Assembly: GCA_963965975.1 (NCBI GenBank)
Contig: OZ014417.1
Location: forward strand, 3,453,821-3,517,820
Length of the DNA: 64,000 nucleotides
Source: Xestospongia bergquistia
Taxonomy: Eukaryota; Porifera; Demospongiae; Haplosclerida; Petrosiidae
Direction: 5' to 3'
The number at the start of each line of letters is the position of its first letter. The first letter of the stretch is position 1. Of this stretch, positions 46,928 to 60,209 are shown piece after piece. The notes under the pieces are model-generated. The model did not search any database. It had not been told where the DNA came from and saw only the letters and a list, made by a program, of their open reading frames with translations. The translations under genes and the position numbers were made by a program.

Positions 46928-49900
46928 TGTACTTAGCCGAGATCAATAAGATTAACATAACAGTAAAACACACAACCAGAACAGAACAGAACAACATGTG
47001 CTTGAGGTTATCGCCCCCATACAATAACGATAATTAATTACATGAATATAACATAATACATCAATATACCACATCTCTCCTCCATTAAACAATATATAAT
47101 AATTAAAAGAAATGAAACAATTAGAAATATCAAAATTATTTGTCTGGAGGTCATCGAATTTGTTGTGGGTAATGACAGCCAATAACAATTGGAGCTCTGA
47201 CAGCTTACTTTGAATTATAAGGTGGTAAGAGATTATTAAAATAATAGTCAGTATCAATGTTGGAGGTAGTACAATCAAAACGTAATTAAGAAACCGAAAG
47301 TCTAATTTGATCAATGTGTTTTCTCCATAATTGTCCATTATCCATTTGAATGAGATATGATAGGGGACCATATCTCCTTTGAACTACACCAGTCACCCAT
47401 AGGGGTTCATCTCGGTAATTCCTTGTTTGCACTTTACTTTCAATATCAATTTGCCTTTCTTAGATGAATCATGGTCCTTTTTCTGCTGTGCTTGCTTAGC
47501 AAACAACTGAGCTTCATTGTTAGGTTTCAAAAACTTATCCTGTTCCTATTTCACAAGTTACGTTTCAAAAACAGTTCACTAGGATTTACACCAGTAGTGA
47601 CCTGTGGTGTTGATCTATATAAGAGAAAATTGGACAAATGATCTTCCACAGATCTTCCTTCTCAAGATGCTTTCATAGATCTCTTAAAGGTTTAAACAAA
47701 ACTCTTGATAAAAATGAGCAAATTCTTGAGAAGTGAACTGACAACCATTGTCTGTAACTAGTTGATTAGGTAAACCATATGAAGAGAAAACACATTAAGA
47801 ATTTCAATAGTCTTAGTACATTAGGTGGATGACACACAAAATATTGCAAGCCGCTTAGAATGAACATTGACAAGAAGAAAAAAGATATGGCCTTGAAACC
47901 GTCCAGCAAAATCTGCAATGAGTCTCGTGTAGTTCAGTTAAGATACTTTCTTGCAACTTAGTAGGAACGACAACATGAATCCCTCATAGGAGACAATTAT
48001 TCTCAATAGTAAATTCATCTTTACGATTATAAAATGGCTTAAGACTAATATAAAAATTGGAAGGCCAACCTGATTTAGTATAACAAAAAACACAACCTAA
48101 TACAGGGTCAGAACAAGTAGCTTGTTGTAACTCTGTTGCTGTCACAGTCAATTTGCTTTATATTTTGGTTCTAATGAAACAGCTATGTTAGAAGATCTTG
48201 TTAGGGGTAAATGTGATAACATGTCAGCATTACTATGCTCGCTGATGGGACAATATTGTACATCGTAATAATATGCTGACAACAAAATGGCCCATCTCTG
48301 GAGCCTAGCAGCTGCTAAAGAGGGTATCCCCTTTTTGTGACTCAATATGGATGTTAGTGGCTTGTGATCTATTATAATTCTGAAGTGTCTTCCATATAAG
48401 AACCTGTGAAACATTTTGATGTTGAAAATAAGGAGAAAAGCTTCCTTATCTAGCTGGAAATAGTTACAGTCACTTAATAATAATGTATGGGAAGCAAAGG
48501 CAATAGATTTTCCAATCAATCAGGAATGATATGTGAAATAATAGCACCAACATTATAGTTTGATGCATCGCCTGCTAAAATAATTAGCAGGTCTGGGTTG
48601 TAGTGAACTAAAACACCAGAATCATCTAAGAGAGACTTTACCTTTTCAAAGGCTTTCTAATAGTTATTAGACCACTTACATTTAACATTATTACATAAAG
48701 GTTGATTAAAAGGGTGGAGCACTGAGGCTAAATTACATCAAATTTACTGTAAACATTCCCAGGAAAGGGAGCATTAACAATAGCATCAGCTTGCTCTTTG
48801 ATGTGTGGATTCCACAGAGTCTACACAATGTGTTAGGTATTCCACTGAGTCTATGAGAAATTCACATGAACTCCATACAATTGTAATCAACGTAACACTC
48901 CTTCAAGGTTCTTTCAAATGGGCCTCTTATGTTGCTTTTGTGATTAAAGAAACATCAATGTAACATAGAACATTGGTATGCCCTCCAGGATAGAGTCCAC
49001 AGTTCATTGAAACAGGGCAGGAACAAATAACACTCCAAAAGGAATGCGAATATACCTGAATAGACCTCTATGAGTATGAAAATTGACATACTTATGATAA
49101 TCTTCATCTAATAACATCTATTGATATGCTCATGACAAATCCAATTTTGAAAATTGTCCATCACCAGTGAGTGTAACAAACAACTCCTTAGGAGTAGGTA
49201 GAGGGTGCTGGTCCTCAATTAGAGACTGATTAAATGTAATCTTATAGTCACTGGATTTTTGCTGCCTTTCTTTGAGACTGGGACAATAGGAGCTGCCCAA
49301 TCGTTACTTGTAACTTTTCATGAGAATTCCAGCATTGACTAGTCTATCAAGTTTTTCATCAATTGCTGTCTTGAGTGCAAATGGACGAAGACGAAAGAAA
49401 CGAGAATTTGCGTCAGTACAAAGTTCTAATTTAGCTTTAAATGTATTGATAGTTCCTAACTCATCTTTAAAATATCTGAATATTGATCAAGAAAGGGTTG
49501 TAATAATGCCTGCTTGCTTACTGCAGTTGATGTAAAAATTGTTTTCCAATCAAGCCTTAATTCTTCAAGCAACTCATGAACAAGTAAATTAGGCCTATCA
49601 CCATCAATGACGTAAAGTGTGAGAGATTTGTTTTGACCATTATGTTAAACATGAGCATTGAACACACCTAATAAGGGCATCTTTTTGAGTATACATTTTA
49701 AGAATAGCTGGAGAGTCAGAGAGAGGTACGTCTGGAAAGAGACAACTCTTCGTACTTTCTGAAATTATTGAAACAGACACCTCTGTGTCAATTTCCATAC
49801 ACAACTCAGTGACGTTAACTAAAACCTGCCTTCTTATCCTCATTGATCCTATTAGCGTGAAGAAAAAGTTCAATTCGTTCTAAATACGAGGTAATACTCT

Positions 49901-49945
49901 GGGAATGAGTGCTAAACTCATCAATACGACCAATACTGGCCATTG
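46928..49945 (-). mobile_element. Ty3/gypsy-type fossil, copy B of the block A insertion
   Basis: The same element as at 10,597-14,758, in the same orientation and with the same left flank. An LTR is recognised at 46,928-47,063; integrase, RNase H (about 48,519-48,148), reverse transcriptase and a short gag-protease part follow in minus-strand order. It is shorter and more broken than copy A, with many breaks. Confidence 0.8.
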
Positions 49946-51647
49946 TAACACATACCACACCTAATTACTAATTAAACTGTGCAGTAGTGTATTGAACATA
50001 TGTGTAATGTTTATTTTATTAAAAGATACTACTAGTAAACACTGTCTTGTCTGCATACTCTACTGTGAATATGCTGTTTCATAAAGAGATTATATAATTT
50101 ATAATAAGATCACTATGTGTACAAAATATCTATTATCTGTTAGACTTATTTGTACACTAGACTTGGTTTAGATGATTGAACATGTGTGAACTCAGTGTCG
50201 TCTGACATTTTAATTAATAATATAAATTATGCATAATTATTTGATAGTATTGAGCTAGAAGACTCCATAGTAAAAAAGTAACAACTTCTGTTGGGAAAAC
50301 AAATTATCTTTTATACCAAAGATAATAAACCCTATGAATATTTACTTAGACTCTACTGTATGGTTGCTATGTAAGAATTATTATAATGTGATTACTAAAT
50401 ATACTGTGATATTTAGATGTTTGCACTACCATGCCTCCAGTTCATAATATTAATGAAGTTGTAACATTTTATTTCAATTAAAGCAGATACTTTTATTGAT
50501 TACATTTAATGCAAGTAATGTCAAAACAATGATTAAAACTCACTTAAGTTACATGTGCTGGTCTAATTTTTTTGAAAGTCATGCATTCAGGCATGGTAAA
50601 ATTTATTTAAGCCAAACCATAACAGTTCATTAATTTGAATGAAGTATTTTTGACGCAGCTGCTACATTGACTGTCATTGATACAGGTGCCAGGTAGACTG
50701 ACTCATGGTCAATCAACTAAACCAACTCTACACCATTAATAAAGTAATCTTAATAGATTCATAAAATAAATTTACTTTTAATTAAAATAAACATTAAAGA
50801 GATTAGGACAATATAGACATTATATCAGTCACATGTTAGCAGTGCTTACATAGGGAATGATCTGAATTGTCCAATGAAACATATTGGCAGAAAATAACAA
50901 ATATTAAACTCAAAAGTGCCTCCTGACATTGATTGTCACTGATACACTCATTATAATTAATATGGTACTTGCTATACCTGTGATTTCAGCATCATGTACT
51001 ACCTACATGGATTGCATAAAATAACACAGTCTGTTGCATATTTTATTTTAGCTATTTATTAATAAGTTATCATGCACTAGCAGCAATTACAAACAAACTA
51101 ACATAACTACAGATACTGTGGTGATGGTTCTGCATTTTGTTCCTTTATATTGCAACAGGTTTGTTCATTTTTATCAATTGAATCTACTGTTGTAACAAAC
51201 AAAACAATTCAAACCATACCTCTAAAATTGATGCCTACAACAGGATTACAAAAATCAGTATTGTTATACAAGGTAAGGTCTGCAATGGTAGCATAGCAAT
51301 AACTGCTTGACTAGTATCCTGCATTGGGAAAGTGTCACGTCTATTGCAGAATAAGATATGTCAAAATTTTGGTGAGATACTTCCTTAATAAAAAGTTAAA
51401 ATTTAATTCTAATACATTGAACTCTGAATATATGCATTCAAAGTAAACATTAACATATGTGTTAAGAGTTCAGTGTTTAGAATTGTACTTGTGGCTACAA
51501 TGTAAGGATTATATATTGTGCATGGCTGTCCTTTGTATTTCAAGAATACTTTTGAAACCTTTTTTTTAATTTAGAAATAAAAAAATACCTGTTGTTTAAA
51601 GAAATTTTCTAAGATTTTGATATTGCAGTTAGTATTCAAACTCAAAA
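49946..51647. other. Non-coding region upstream of receptor B
   Basis: Matches 14,759-16,440. No gene is seen; the weak exon-like stretch of block A has a TGA here. Confidence 0.5.
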
Positions 51648-54600
51648 ATGGTGAGACTTTTGATTGCCTTGTTTTGTTGTACAGTTTTGATCGATAGGTA
51701 AGTCTTATTGTGACACTGTGATATTGTAATCTGTCTTATCATATACAGTTGTCATGCTGTAGCATCTTGCTCAAACTATGTATCTGTGGCTACCCAAACA
51801 ACATATTACACAAACACTGCTACTTACACCTCATGTTGGATTTGGGGATGGGCTCGTTGTCGAGATGGGTCAGTATGATATTATTTATTGCTTAGTAGGT
51901 ACTTATAACTATTAAACTTTGGTTATAAAATACATATGACATCATATAATATGCAATATGGTAACAAAATTTTCTATTAATTACATTATTGTTGATATGG
52001 GTCGAAAGCTTTCAAATATATTTATTTTAGTTAGAAACAAAAAATTATATACTCATTTTCTAAGATAGTACATGCAAATAATATATATATAACTAACAAA
52101 TAAATGTTTATATTACAATATAGAGATCGCAGAAAACAACAAACTAAATCGATTTATAGGCGTCAACTACGATGTTGTTCAGGTTATGGTCCTACACCAA
52201 ACTGTCCACGTAAGTTACACTTGTTATTAATGTAAAAAGAATATTACAATATCACAATTTAGCAATTTGCAATTCCCAATGTGGCACAAATAAACAATGT
52301 ACAGGTCCTGACACTTGTACATGTGTCAGCGGATGGATGGGCAGTGACTGTTTAACACGTATGTTTGCATATATACAAAAATCATTATGAAGTCCTATAA
52401 TAACACAGCTATCTGCAGTTCACCTTGTGGCACAAACAAGCAATGTATAGCTCCTAACAATTGTGCATGTCTCAGTGGATGGACAGGCAGTGACTGTTTG
52501 ACACGTAAGTTTGTATATATATTTGAACTCATTATTAAGTTCTATAACAACACAGCTATCTGCAGTTCATCTTGTGGCACAAACAAGCAATGTATAGCTC
52601 CTAACAATTGTGCATGTCTCAGTGGATGGACAGGCAGTGACTGTTTGACACGTAAGTTTGTATATATATTTGAACTCATTATTAAGTTCTATAACAACAC
52701 AGCTATCTGCAGTTCACCTTGTGGCACAAACAAGCAATGTATAGCTCCTAACAATTGTACATGTATCAGTGGATGGACAGGCAGTGACTGTTTATCAGGT
52801 ATGTTTACATATGCATGTTTGTTTATATAACATATATAACCAATTTCAATATGACACAAACATAAAATCTACTACTATTGTTTTATTGACAATAGATATC
52901 AATGAATGTTCACACAACTTATGTCAAGTTCAGTGTACTAATACTAATGGATCATATTACTGCTCCTGTAATACATCAAGTGTCCTTGCTACTGATGGAA
53001 TTCATTGTCTAGGTAGATTATATTTAAAGTAATGTAGAAAGTATAATTGTTGTCAATGGCTCAATATATCATTATAAACACATTTGCCTTTGTTTAATAT
53101 ATATTTTAAGTATGCATGTATGGGAATGTTTTTTAGTGAAATATGTTATAAATTATGTTCTTCAATAGAGCACACATTAAAAGGTATGCTATTAATAATT
53201 CATTTTTTCTGCACAGGAGCTATTCAAGATATGACCTCTTCACAACTGTCCAGTACACACTGCATAATAAAATGGAATCCTCCATTTCAATACACACAAT
53301 ATGGAAGTTTTGACGGTTACATAGTGATTTGTAATATATCAATTACTAACATTATAGTAACCTCAAACATCACACAGAAATTGAATACCACAGTACTATT
53401 TTTAAAGCCATATACTCCTTATATTTGCTGTGTCACACCTCAATGGACAACTAATGGAACAGGAAAAACACAATGTATTAATTTTACCACATTACAAGAT
53501 GGTAAGTGACAGACTAACTATTATTAATTAGGTTATAACCTTCCAATTTAGCACCTGATGACTCTCCAGTTAATATTACAGTTAGTGTTGTTAATTCTTC
53601 ATCACTTCTAATTCAATGGGAGCCTCCATTGATACCTAATGGTATCATTACTCACTATACTCTGTACATCAACTATACTAATGGTAGTGAGATATCTACT
53701 AGAACTGTAGACAGTCAATTAAAACTACTACTCTTGGAGGGACTGAGACCTCATCAACAAGTGGGAGTAAGTATATCAGCTTCAACTGTTGGAGGAGAAG
53801 GACCTCAATCAGACTATGTCTATAATACTACTGAGCAGACAGGTTAGATTGATGGATGGATGGGTATACTTCCAAAATATGGATAGGTGAAAAGTTTTTA
53901 TAATAAATTATATCATACTGGTTCATATGTGAATTATAGAGCCTGATATTATACATCATTTGACTGTCACTGTGCTGTCTAATTTATCTGTCAATATTTC
54001 ATGGGAACCACCACTGTTATCAAATGGAGTTATTTTATACTACTACATCAGTATTAGGAGTTTGACAGTAAATCAATCTGTCATATTTGAGATTGAAGAA
54101 AATTTGTATCACATAATACATAATAATCTGAGTTAGTTACATTTAAATTATTGAATTCCTTTCAATTAATATACTATATATAGATCCTTATACTCCATAT
54201 GAAGTTAATGTTTCTGCAGTTACTATTGCTGGTATAGGTGAATCTTCACATGAAATATTTTTTACTAAGGAGACAGGTATAAAATTTAAGTCAAAATTAT
54301 AATTAGTAATTACATGCTTTTTCTAATAGTTCCTGGAGTGGCTCCAAATATTGAGATAGCACAGAGAGTTTCTACAACTGAAGTTGTTGTAAAAATAAAG
54401 CCACTAACACTAGAAGAGGGAAGAGGAATTGTGACAGGATATTTCTTTAACCTGACCAAATCAATAGATCATTGTGTTGTGGTTGACATCAACAAATTAT
54501 TAATACATACTTTTAATACTTCAATTAAAATAGGAAATCTGGAGACACTCTCAAAATATTGTTTGTCAGTGTCAGCACAAACTAAAGAAGGATATGGTTT

Positions 54601-56246
54601 AGAATCTCAAAATATGCTAATTCCTGGTTAGCTCAATTTTAAATATAATAACAAATATAGCTTGTTTCTTTAAAGTATATGACAACAAACTGATTGTTAT
54701 GCATATCAATGGATTGGATAACTGTTATCTGTGGATAGTAAGTTATATAACAATGACAAATATTATAATACAGTTTCTTGTTATAATAGCTAAATAAAAC
54801 TGAATGTAAACTCACTGAGATTACTCAATTCGTAATTACAGTGTTGAATAAAGTCTGTTATTGTTCAATAACATCAGACTATATATCTGATAACACTTTA
54901 CAATGTGACAGTGAGAATACAATACAAATGAGAGCAAGGTTATCTGCTATATCTAATTACACAACATCACAACTATTGACTATATTACAAAATTGGATAA
55001 GACATACTTCAAAAATAATAGTTGATGGACAGGTGTTAACAGTGATATCAGTTTATTTTTGGCCAAAGAACATAACTGGAGTACCTGCTAGTGGTAGTCC
55101 AAACCTGAAATCAAATAATGAAACTAACACAAAAGACAAAGAGATTTTATTCATTGTAATTGGTTCTGCTGGTGGTTTGTTAGTGTTTCTTTGTGCTTGT
55201 TGCATAATAATATCAGTGTGTATTTGCCAAAAATTTATATCAAAAAGAAATGACCATTTAAAACCAAGGTTTGTTATAAATTATACATTTTAACTAATGA
55301 TGTCATTACTATGTATGTACAGAGGATATGAAATGCAAGAAAGAAAAGATGATGATGAATATCATTACTATTCACAATCTGTAATAACACTTAATAATGA
55401 GCTGGACCTTGTATTTAATAAGAAAGGTATTTCTGCTAATAGGTAATTACATATCATTCATCAACAATATTTGTTTAATATAAACTTTTTAAGTGTTGTA
55501 TATTCTGAAGACTGCTATGTGTTTCCAAATGACATTACAGCAGATGAAAAAACTACTAGTGGACTAATGTTTGTAATTTTTCATGTAATAAGTAATTGTT
55601 TAGTGCTATTTTTATCAAAGAGCTACAGATGACTTCCCAGATATGATCTATGATGAAATGGATGAAATGATCTATGAAGCGATAGATGATATAAGCTATG
55701 ATGAGATGGATGTTCCTCAATATTATGAGTAATATTAATTATTACAACTACCGTTATGTTGTCATTTTTAATATACTAGGGCAATGTCATCTACAAATTT
55801 GGGTCAAATGAATGTGAATGAAACCAACTGCAAAACTGCAGATACTAGTGTTAATGACCCTCCTATTGTTAATGCTACAAGAATGAGGCAAGTTAATAAA
55901 TCCCCATGTTGTTCCAGGAAATGTTATGTAATTATAGTATATCACAGAATGTCAAAAAGCAACCAATTCCTTCTGTTCCTTCTTCCAAGAAAGCAAGGTT
56001 AACCAGTCACATACTGTATATAATTATATACATTATATATATTATAGGGAACATGGAACCTCAGATACAGAACGTTTTGAAATGACATACAATTATGGTT
56101 ATAGCAAAGGAATGACTGCTCAAAAGCAAGGACTTCCTTCTGTTCCTTCTTCCAAGAAAGCAAGGTTAACCAGTCACATACTGTATATAATTATATACAT
56201 TATATATATAAACATGGAAACCCAGATACAGAACGTTTCGGAATGA
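51648..56246 (+). CDS. EMI-EGF-FN3 transmembrane receptor, copy B
   Basis: Coding exons: 51648-51697, 51749-51868, 52124-52209, 52263-52358, 52409-52504, 52556-52651, 52703-52798, 52896-53012, 53217-53501, 53552-53842, 53940-54131, 54184-54276, 54330-54626, 54676-54737, 54790-55268, 55323-55442, 55494-55568, 55621-55728, 55780-55891, 55948-55997, and a last exon from 56048. Every junction is GT-AG and in phase. Compared with copy A there are two extra EGF exons (four before the calcium-binding EGF) and a duplicated tail exon. The second tail copy (about 56,210-56,323) lacks the AG acceptor, so I let the last exon read through to TGA at 56,244-56,246, giving about 1,039 aa. The tail again has YDEM, YEAI and YDEM at 8-residue spacing. 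FN3-1 differs from copy A at 9 of 285 bases by my count. No disabling change was seen. Role as for copy A. Confidence 0.83.
52409..52798 (+). repeat. 147-bp tandem units, each one EGF exon plus intron
   Basis: Exons begin at 52,409, 52,556 and 52,703, exactly 147 bases apart, and the 51-base introns between them (gtaagtttgtatatatattt...) are nearly identical. Each exon encodes one EGF of the type ICSSPCGTNKQCIAPNNC. Copy A has only one unit here. The introns hold no stop and are a multiple of three. Confidence 0.92.
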
Positions 56247-56323
56247 CATACAATTATGGTTATAGCAAAGGAATGACTGCTCAAAAGCAAGGACTTCCTT
56301 CTGTTCCTTCAAAGCAAGGTTAA

Positions 56324-56740
56324 TATCCCAAAAGTAACTCCTGATTTTATTATAATCTCTAGGAATTGTGAAAAGAAAAAACTGAAATTTTATAGCCAAA
56401 TAATGGTTTAAGCATAAAGACAATAAGGCTGAATTTATATTTTCCTTATTACATACAGTGTTAGATTAATTAATGTGAGAGTAAATGTGAATGTGATCAT
56501 TTTAGTAAGAAAATGTAAATACGAATATGGTTTTGGTCCTAAGTGCTTGATACATATTGATAGTATCAAGCTATTGACTCATCTCATTCAGTATTCTCTT
56601 GTAGTATTAACCACAGTGAAGTTTATTTATTGATCAGTTGACCAGGTAGACTCTCTAAATTGCAATAACCTTACAATCAACTGTAAACATTATAATAAAT
56701 TCTTACTACAGCAACTGCACTACCGCATCAACATTACCTA
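56324..56740. other. 3' flank of receptor B
   Basis: Matches 20,651-21,100, with an AATAAA near 56,690. No gene seen. Confidence 0.4.
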
Positions 56741-57350
56741 CATCAGGATGTTCCCATGCTAATAAGATTAAGTATAGCTCCTTAAAGATAGAGCAAATGG
56801 GAGGATTAATAGAGTTGTAAGTAACGACAAAGGGATCTTGTCCTTTCTGATGGTGGTAAACGAAAAAACAATCCACTCTGCATTTTTAAAGGCTTTGTTG
56901 ATACGTAATACAATAATATATTTAAGATAGCCCTTTTTCTTTAATTTAGTAAAAAGCTCATTACTTCTTTTGATGAAATCGAAGTCCTGTGAACAGAATG
57001 TCTTGCTTGGCTGTAAGGAATGGATTTCGTACAATATGGAGGTTGGCAGCTATTATAGGTGAGATAAAGATGTTTATTTGTGAGTTTTGTGTACAATCCA
57101 GTTACAATGAAACCATCTTTAGGGCCACTCAAACATCTAGGAAATTAATCTCTGTGTGAGACCAGTTTGCTATTACCTCAACTAAGGCATGAACTGGTTA
57201 GACTATCAATAAATTGAACAAGATTTATTTCTCCATGTCTCTTGGCTAACACTTTACTTGCAATATCAATTTGCCTTTATCTCTTAGATGAATCATGGTC
57301 TCCTTTTTCTGTTGAGCTAGCTTGGCAAACACATGAGCTTCAATGTTAAG
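56740..57350 (-). mobile_element. Penelope-like RT fragment and integrase scrap, block B copy
   Basis: The minus strand shows LYTKLTNKHLYLTYNSC, then SIPYSQ, and in a further segment FIKRSNELFTKLKKKGYLK, a pattern of the region behind the RT core in Penelope-like and related elements. At 57,235-57,350 lies the same Ty3-type integrase scrap as at 21,565-21,700. Old and broken; shared with block A. Confidence 0.6.
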
Positions 57351-57409
57351 TTTCAATTAATTATTATTTTAGATGAATATGAAGATGAGATTTGAGACTA
57401 TGACTCTGA

Positions 57410-59335
57410 CTACATCTTATTCCACAGTACTGACATTGATGAGTTTTATTACCAATGTGCATATGAGGATTTCTTTGGAGATTACCACATTCGTTGTAAA
57501 TGAATACTAGCTTTAGATATAAAGTTCAGAATACTACAATTTGTGTTATACAGAATCACACGACTTTATTGCATTAATCATATACTATGAGGAAATGTAT
57601 ATACACCATGTATCAGTGTTGATTTTAATTATTTAACCTAAATCCTTTCCACAGTAGGTCTATTACCAATGTGTACATGAAGATGAGTTTGGAGATGATG
57701 ATTATGACAAAATCCTTTTCCACAGTACTGACTTTGGTAAGGTTTAACACCAGTGTGTATACAAAGATGAATCCTCAATGATGACTGATGCGAAAATGTC
57801 TTTCACAATAATGACAAATGTTATCTGGATTTCCAACTACAAGTTTATCATTGAAAATGAGCCCCTTTTTTGATTTTCTTCTTTTACATTAAATAGCTCA
57901 TTTTTATGAATGTGGTCTTGTAACTGATACAATTCACAAAAGCTTTCTTGACATTTTTGACAAGTAAAACATTGAGGATTAGCAACAAGACAATAAGGAT
58001 TATGTCAAAGATGCAAATCAAAATGAGATTTCAAAACAAAAGTACACTCACAATTTTTGCAATTATAAAGTTGACAATCATCTAAAAATAGATAGTAAAG
58101 TTATTTCTGCCAAAAGAATTACCTTACCTTTTCAAAAATAGCTGTAATCCCAAGTTCTCTTGCATATTGTTCACAGTACCATGCATAGAGTTCATTACCA
58201 GGATAGATATGCTTAAATGAGCGATAATAGACGTTACCATGATACTGAAATCTACTAAATTCTGCTCATCTTCATTGTGAGCACAGTTAATAAATCGTAA
58301 CCAATTACTTTCCTTATCTGATTGACCATCAATATAATATGACTCCTCTCCAAAACACTTTACCTGAATAAATTAAAATAATTAATACTTCTTATTATTT
58401 ACAGTACCTCCCACATATAGCTAGCATCTTCCCCTTCGGTGAGCTCTTCTTTCAACACTCTCCTTCTTTCATAAAAACCAAATCTAACTCTATGAGGTAT
58501 AAACTGTGTAGCAAAAACACTCAGTACCAGCATCGGGTATCTAGAAGGTTTAACAGTTTTCAGTAGTGTATTGTAGAGATGCTTCATCATGACCACTAGA
58601 AGGATCTAGAGTCAGTAATGGTCCATGAACAGGACAAACACCATGATGAAATTCCTTACAGACCTCACAATCTAGTAATGAAAGTTGAAGACTAACCATA
58701 TTCATACTGAACTTACAGAGATGTTCATTTTCATTAGATAATTCATCTTCACTGTATTCATTTTTGGTGATTTAATCTCTTATGATTTTGTTCATTAACT
58801 TGACATTGATGCATATGACCACTGTATTAAGAAAAACAACACCAGCAATACTGATATAATCTAACTTACACATCTTCAATATCAAATCCTTCAATGTCTT
58901 CATATTCTTCATTATTATCATCTCCAAATAACTCAAAAAAAATCATTAGACAACTTGCAATCAAGTCTTTCAAGTGAAGGCTTCTCCCCATTGGTAATAT
59001 TTCTTTTGTTGTAGTTTTTGCTGCTTTAAGACACTCGTAAGTTGATGATCCTAACATTATTGAGAGGGATAGCCCAACATTACAGTTGTATCAAACACTT
59101 ACCACATGTTCTGCTATATCACACAGAGGATCTCTCACTGCAGTCTCAACTACTGGAACTAAACACAATAAAGTGATTTTCATATTTAATTTAAAAGTTT
59201 ATTACCTCTTGTGATATCATTTGGTTTTTTCTTCATCACACTAGTCTCTAGAGCAGGTATCCATTCATCTCCACTATCACTGCTACTATTACTACAATTA
59301 CTATATCATCTTCTTTTCCTGAGTGATTTATGTCT
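57410..59335 (-). pseudogene. PRDM9-like gene, copy Z3, disrupted
   Basis: Counterpart of Z1 in block B. One reads DSGDEWIPALETSVMKKK (about 59,330-59,220), the acidic exon (59,057-58,866: LFGDDNNEEYEDIEGFDIED), a pre-SET exon (58,620-58,400: VLKEELTEGEDASYMWEV) and the SET exon (ESNWLRFINCAHNEDEQNLV). The Arg in NWLRF replaces the stop seen in Z1 and Z2. A one-base loss near 58,252, just after NLV, shifts the rest of the SET domain. The pre-SET exon has the same internal shortening as Z1 (the stretch corresponding to PAELTV is lost). The KRAB-like first exon is missing, and finger remnants follow to 57,410. Confidence 0.75.
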
Positions 59336-59589
59336 GATGACTTTGATGTTTGAATGGATATCAGTATTCAATAGACATCCACAAAATCCTATGTTCATAG
59401 TATATGGTCATGCCTAGCCCAAATAGGTGCCTTGAAATTTATCAGTGACATAGTGCAGAAGTTTTAAATCTATACCACACTCTCCACACACTTCTTGACA
59501 AAGAGAATTTTGAACTACTTTTAAACAAATTTATGACATGTATTGACAATAACAAGAGTGCACAACATTTTGCTTTTCATATACAAACA

Positions 59590-59935
59590 TGAAAGGCAAA
59601 ATCAATCTATGTGTTAATAAATGTGTTGATGTTCTCGTGAAGATACAAAAGACAAAGCTTTTGAAAGAGTAATAAAATTAGAGAAAGGAAAGATATCTTA
59701 ATGAATAAGTATCATTAACAACAGACATGTACATAGTATAAAGCTTTCAATACAAGCCGTAATAGAAACTCGGTATAATGAATGGACAGTTACCTCTATA
59801 TCAAAGCCTGAAAACCACTACACCATCAGGAACAACAAACAATTTGTCAAAATTGCCAATTATGTTGCAAGGAATACAATGTTTATATACATGAGTATAC
59901 ACGTACACATCTTGACTCTCTTCTCAATGTCCGTC
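59590..59935 (+). mobile_element. MULE-type remnant, second copy
   Basis: Matches 27,760-28,090 at the DNA level (gaatggacagttacctctat and flanks) and ends at the tccgtctgcggcttccg motif. Frame-broken. Confidence 0.55.
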
Positions 59936-59949
59936 TGCGGCTTCCGTAT

Positions 59950-60205
59950 AATTTTGTTCTTTCAGATCACTAACTTTTCTCTTCCACTAGTACACATTGT
60001 AATTCACTTATCCAACAACTTTTACAAAAGGAATTCTATTGAGTGAATCCCTAACAAAGCAATCTATATTAAATCTATTTAAATAATTGTACTATTACAA
60101 GTACTATATTAATTTTTCCTTTCTAGGTCATTTCATCTCATTAGTTAATACTATATAAATGTCCTGTGCTTATTATTATCAAAACAAATTTTCATTAAAA
60201 AAAGA
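59950..60205 (+). mobile_element. LINE 3' tail
   Basis: Matches 37,530-37,770 and 63,740-64,000 (cttttctcttccactagtac ... gtcctgtgcttattattatc). Only the tail is present. Confidence 0.7.
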
Positions 60206-60209
60206 AAAA

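Noticed and set aside
52409-52798. Regular repeat-spacer pattern, CRISPR-like at first sight
   Set aside because: The 147-base period is explained by EGF exons plus short introns with GT-AG ends, in a eukaryotic gene.
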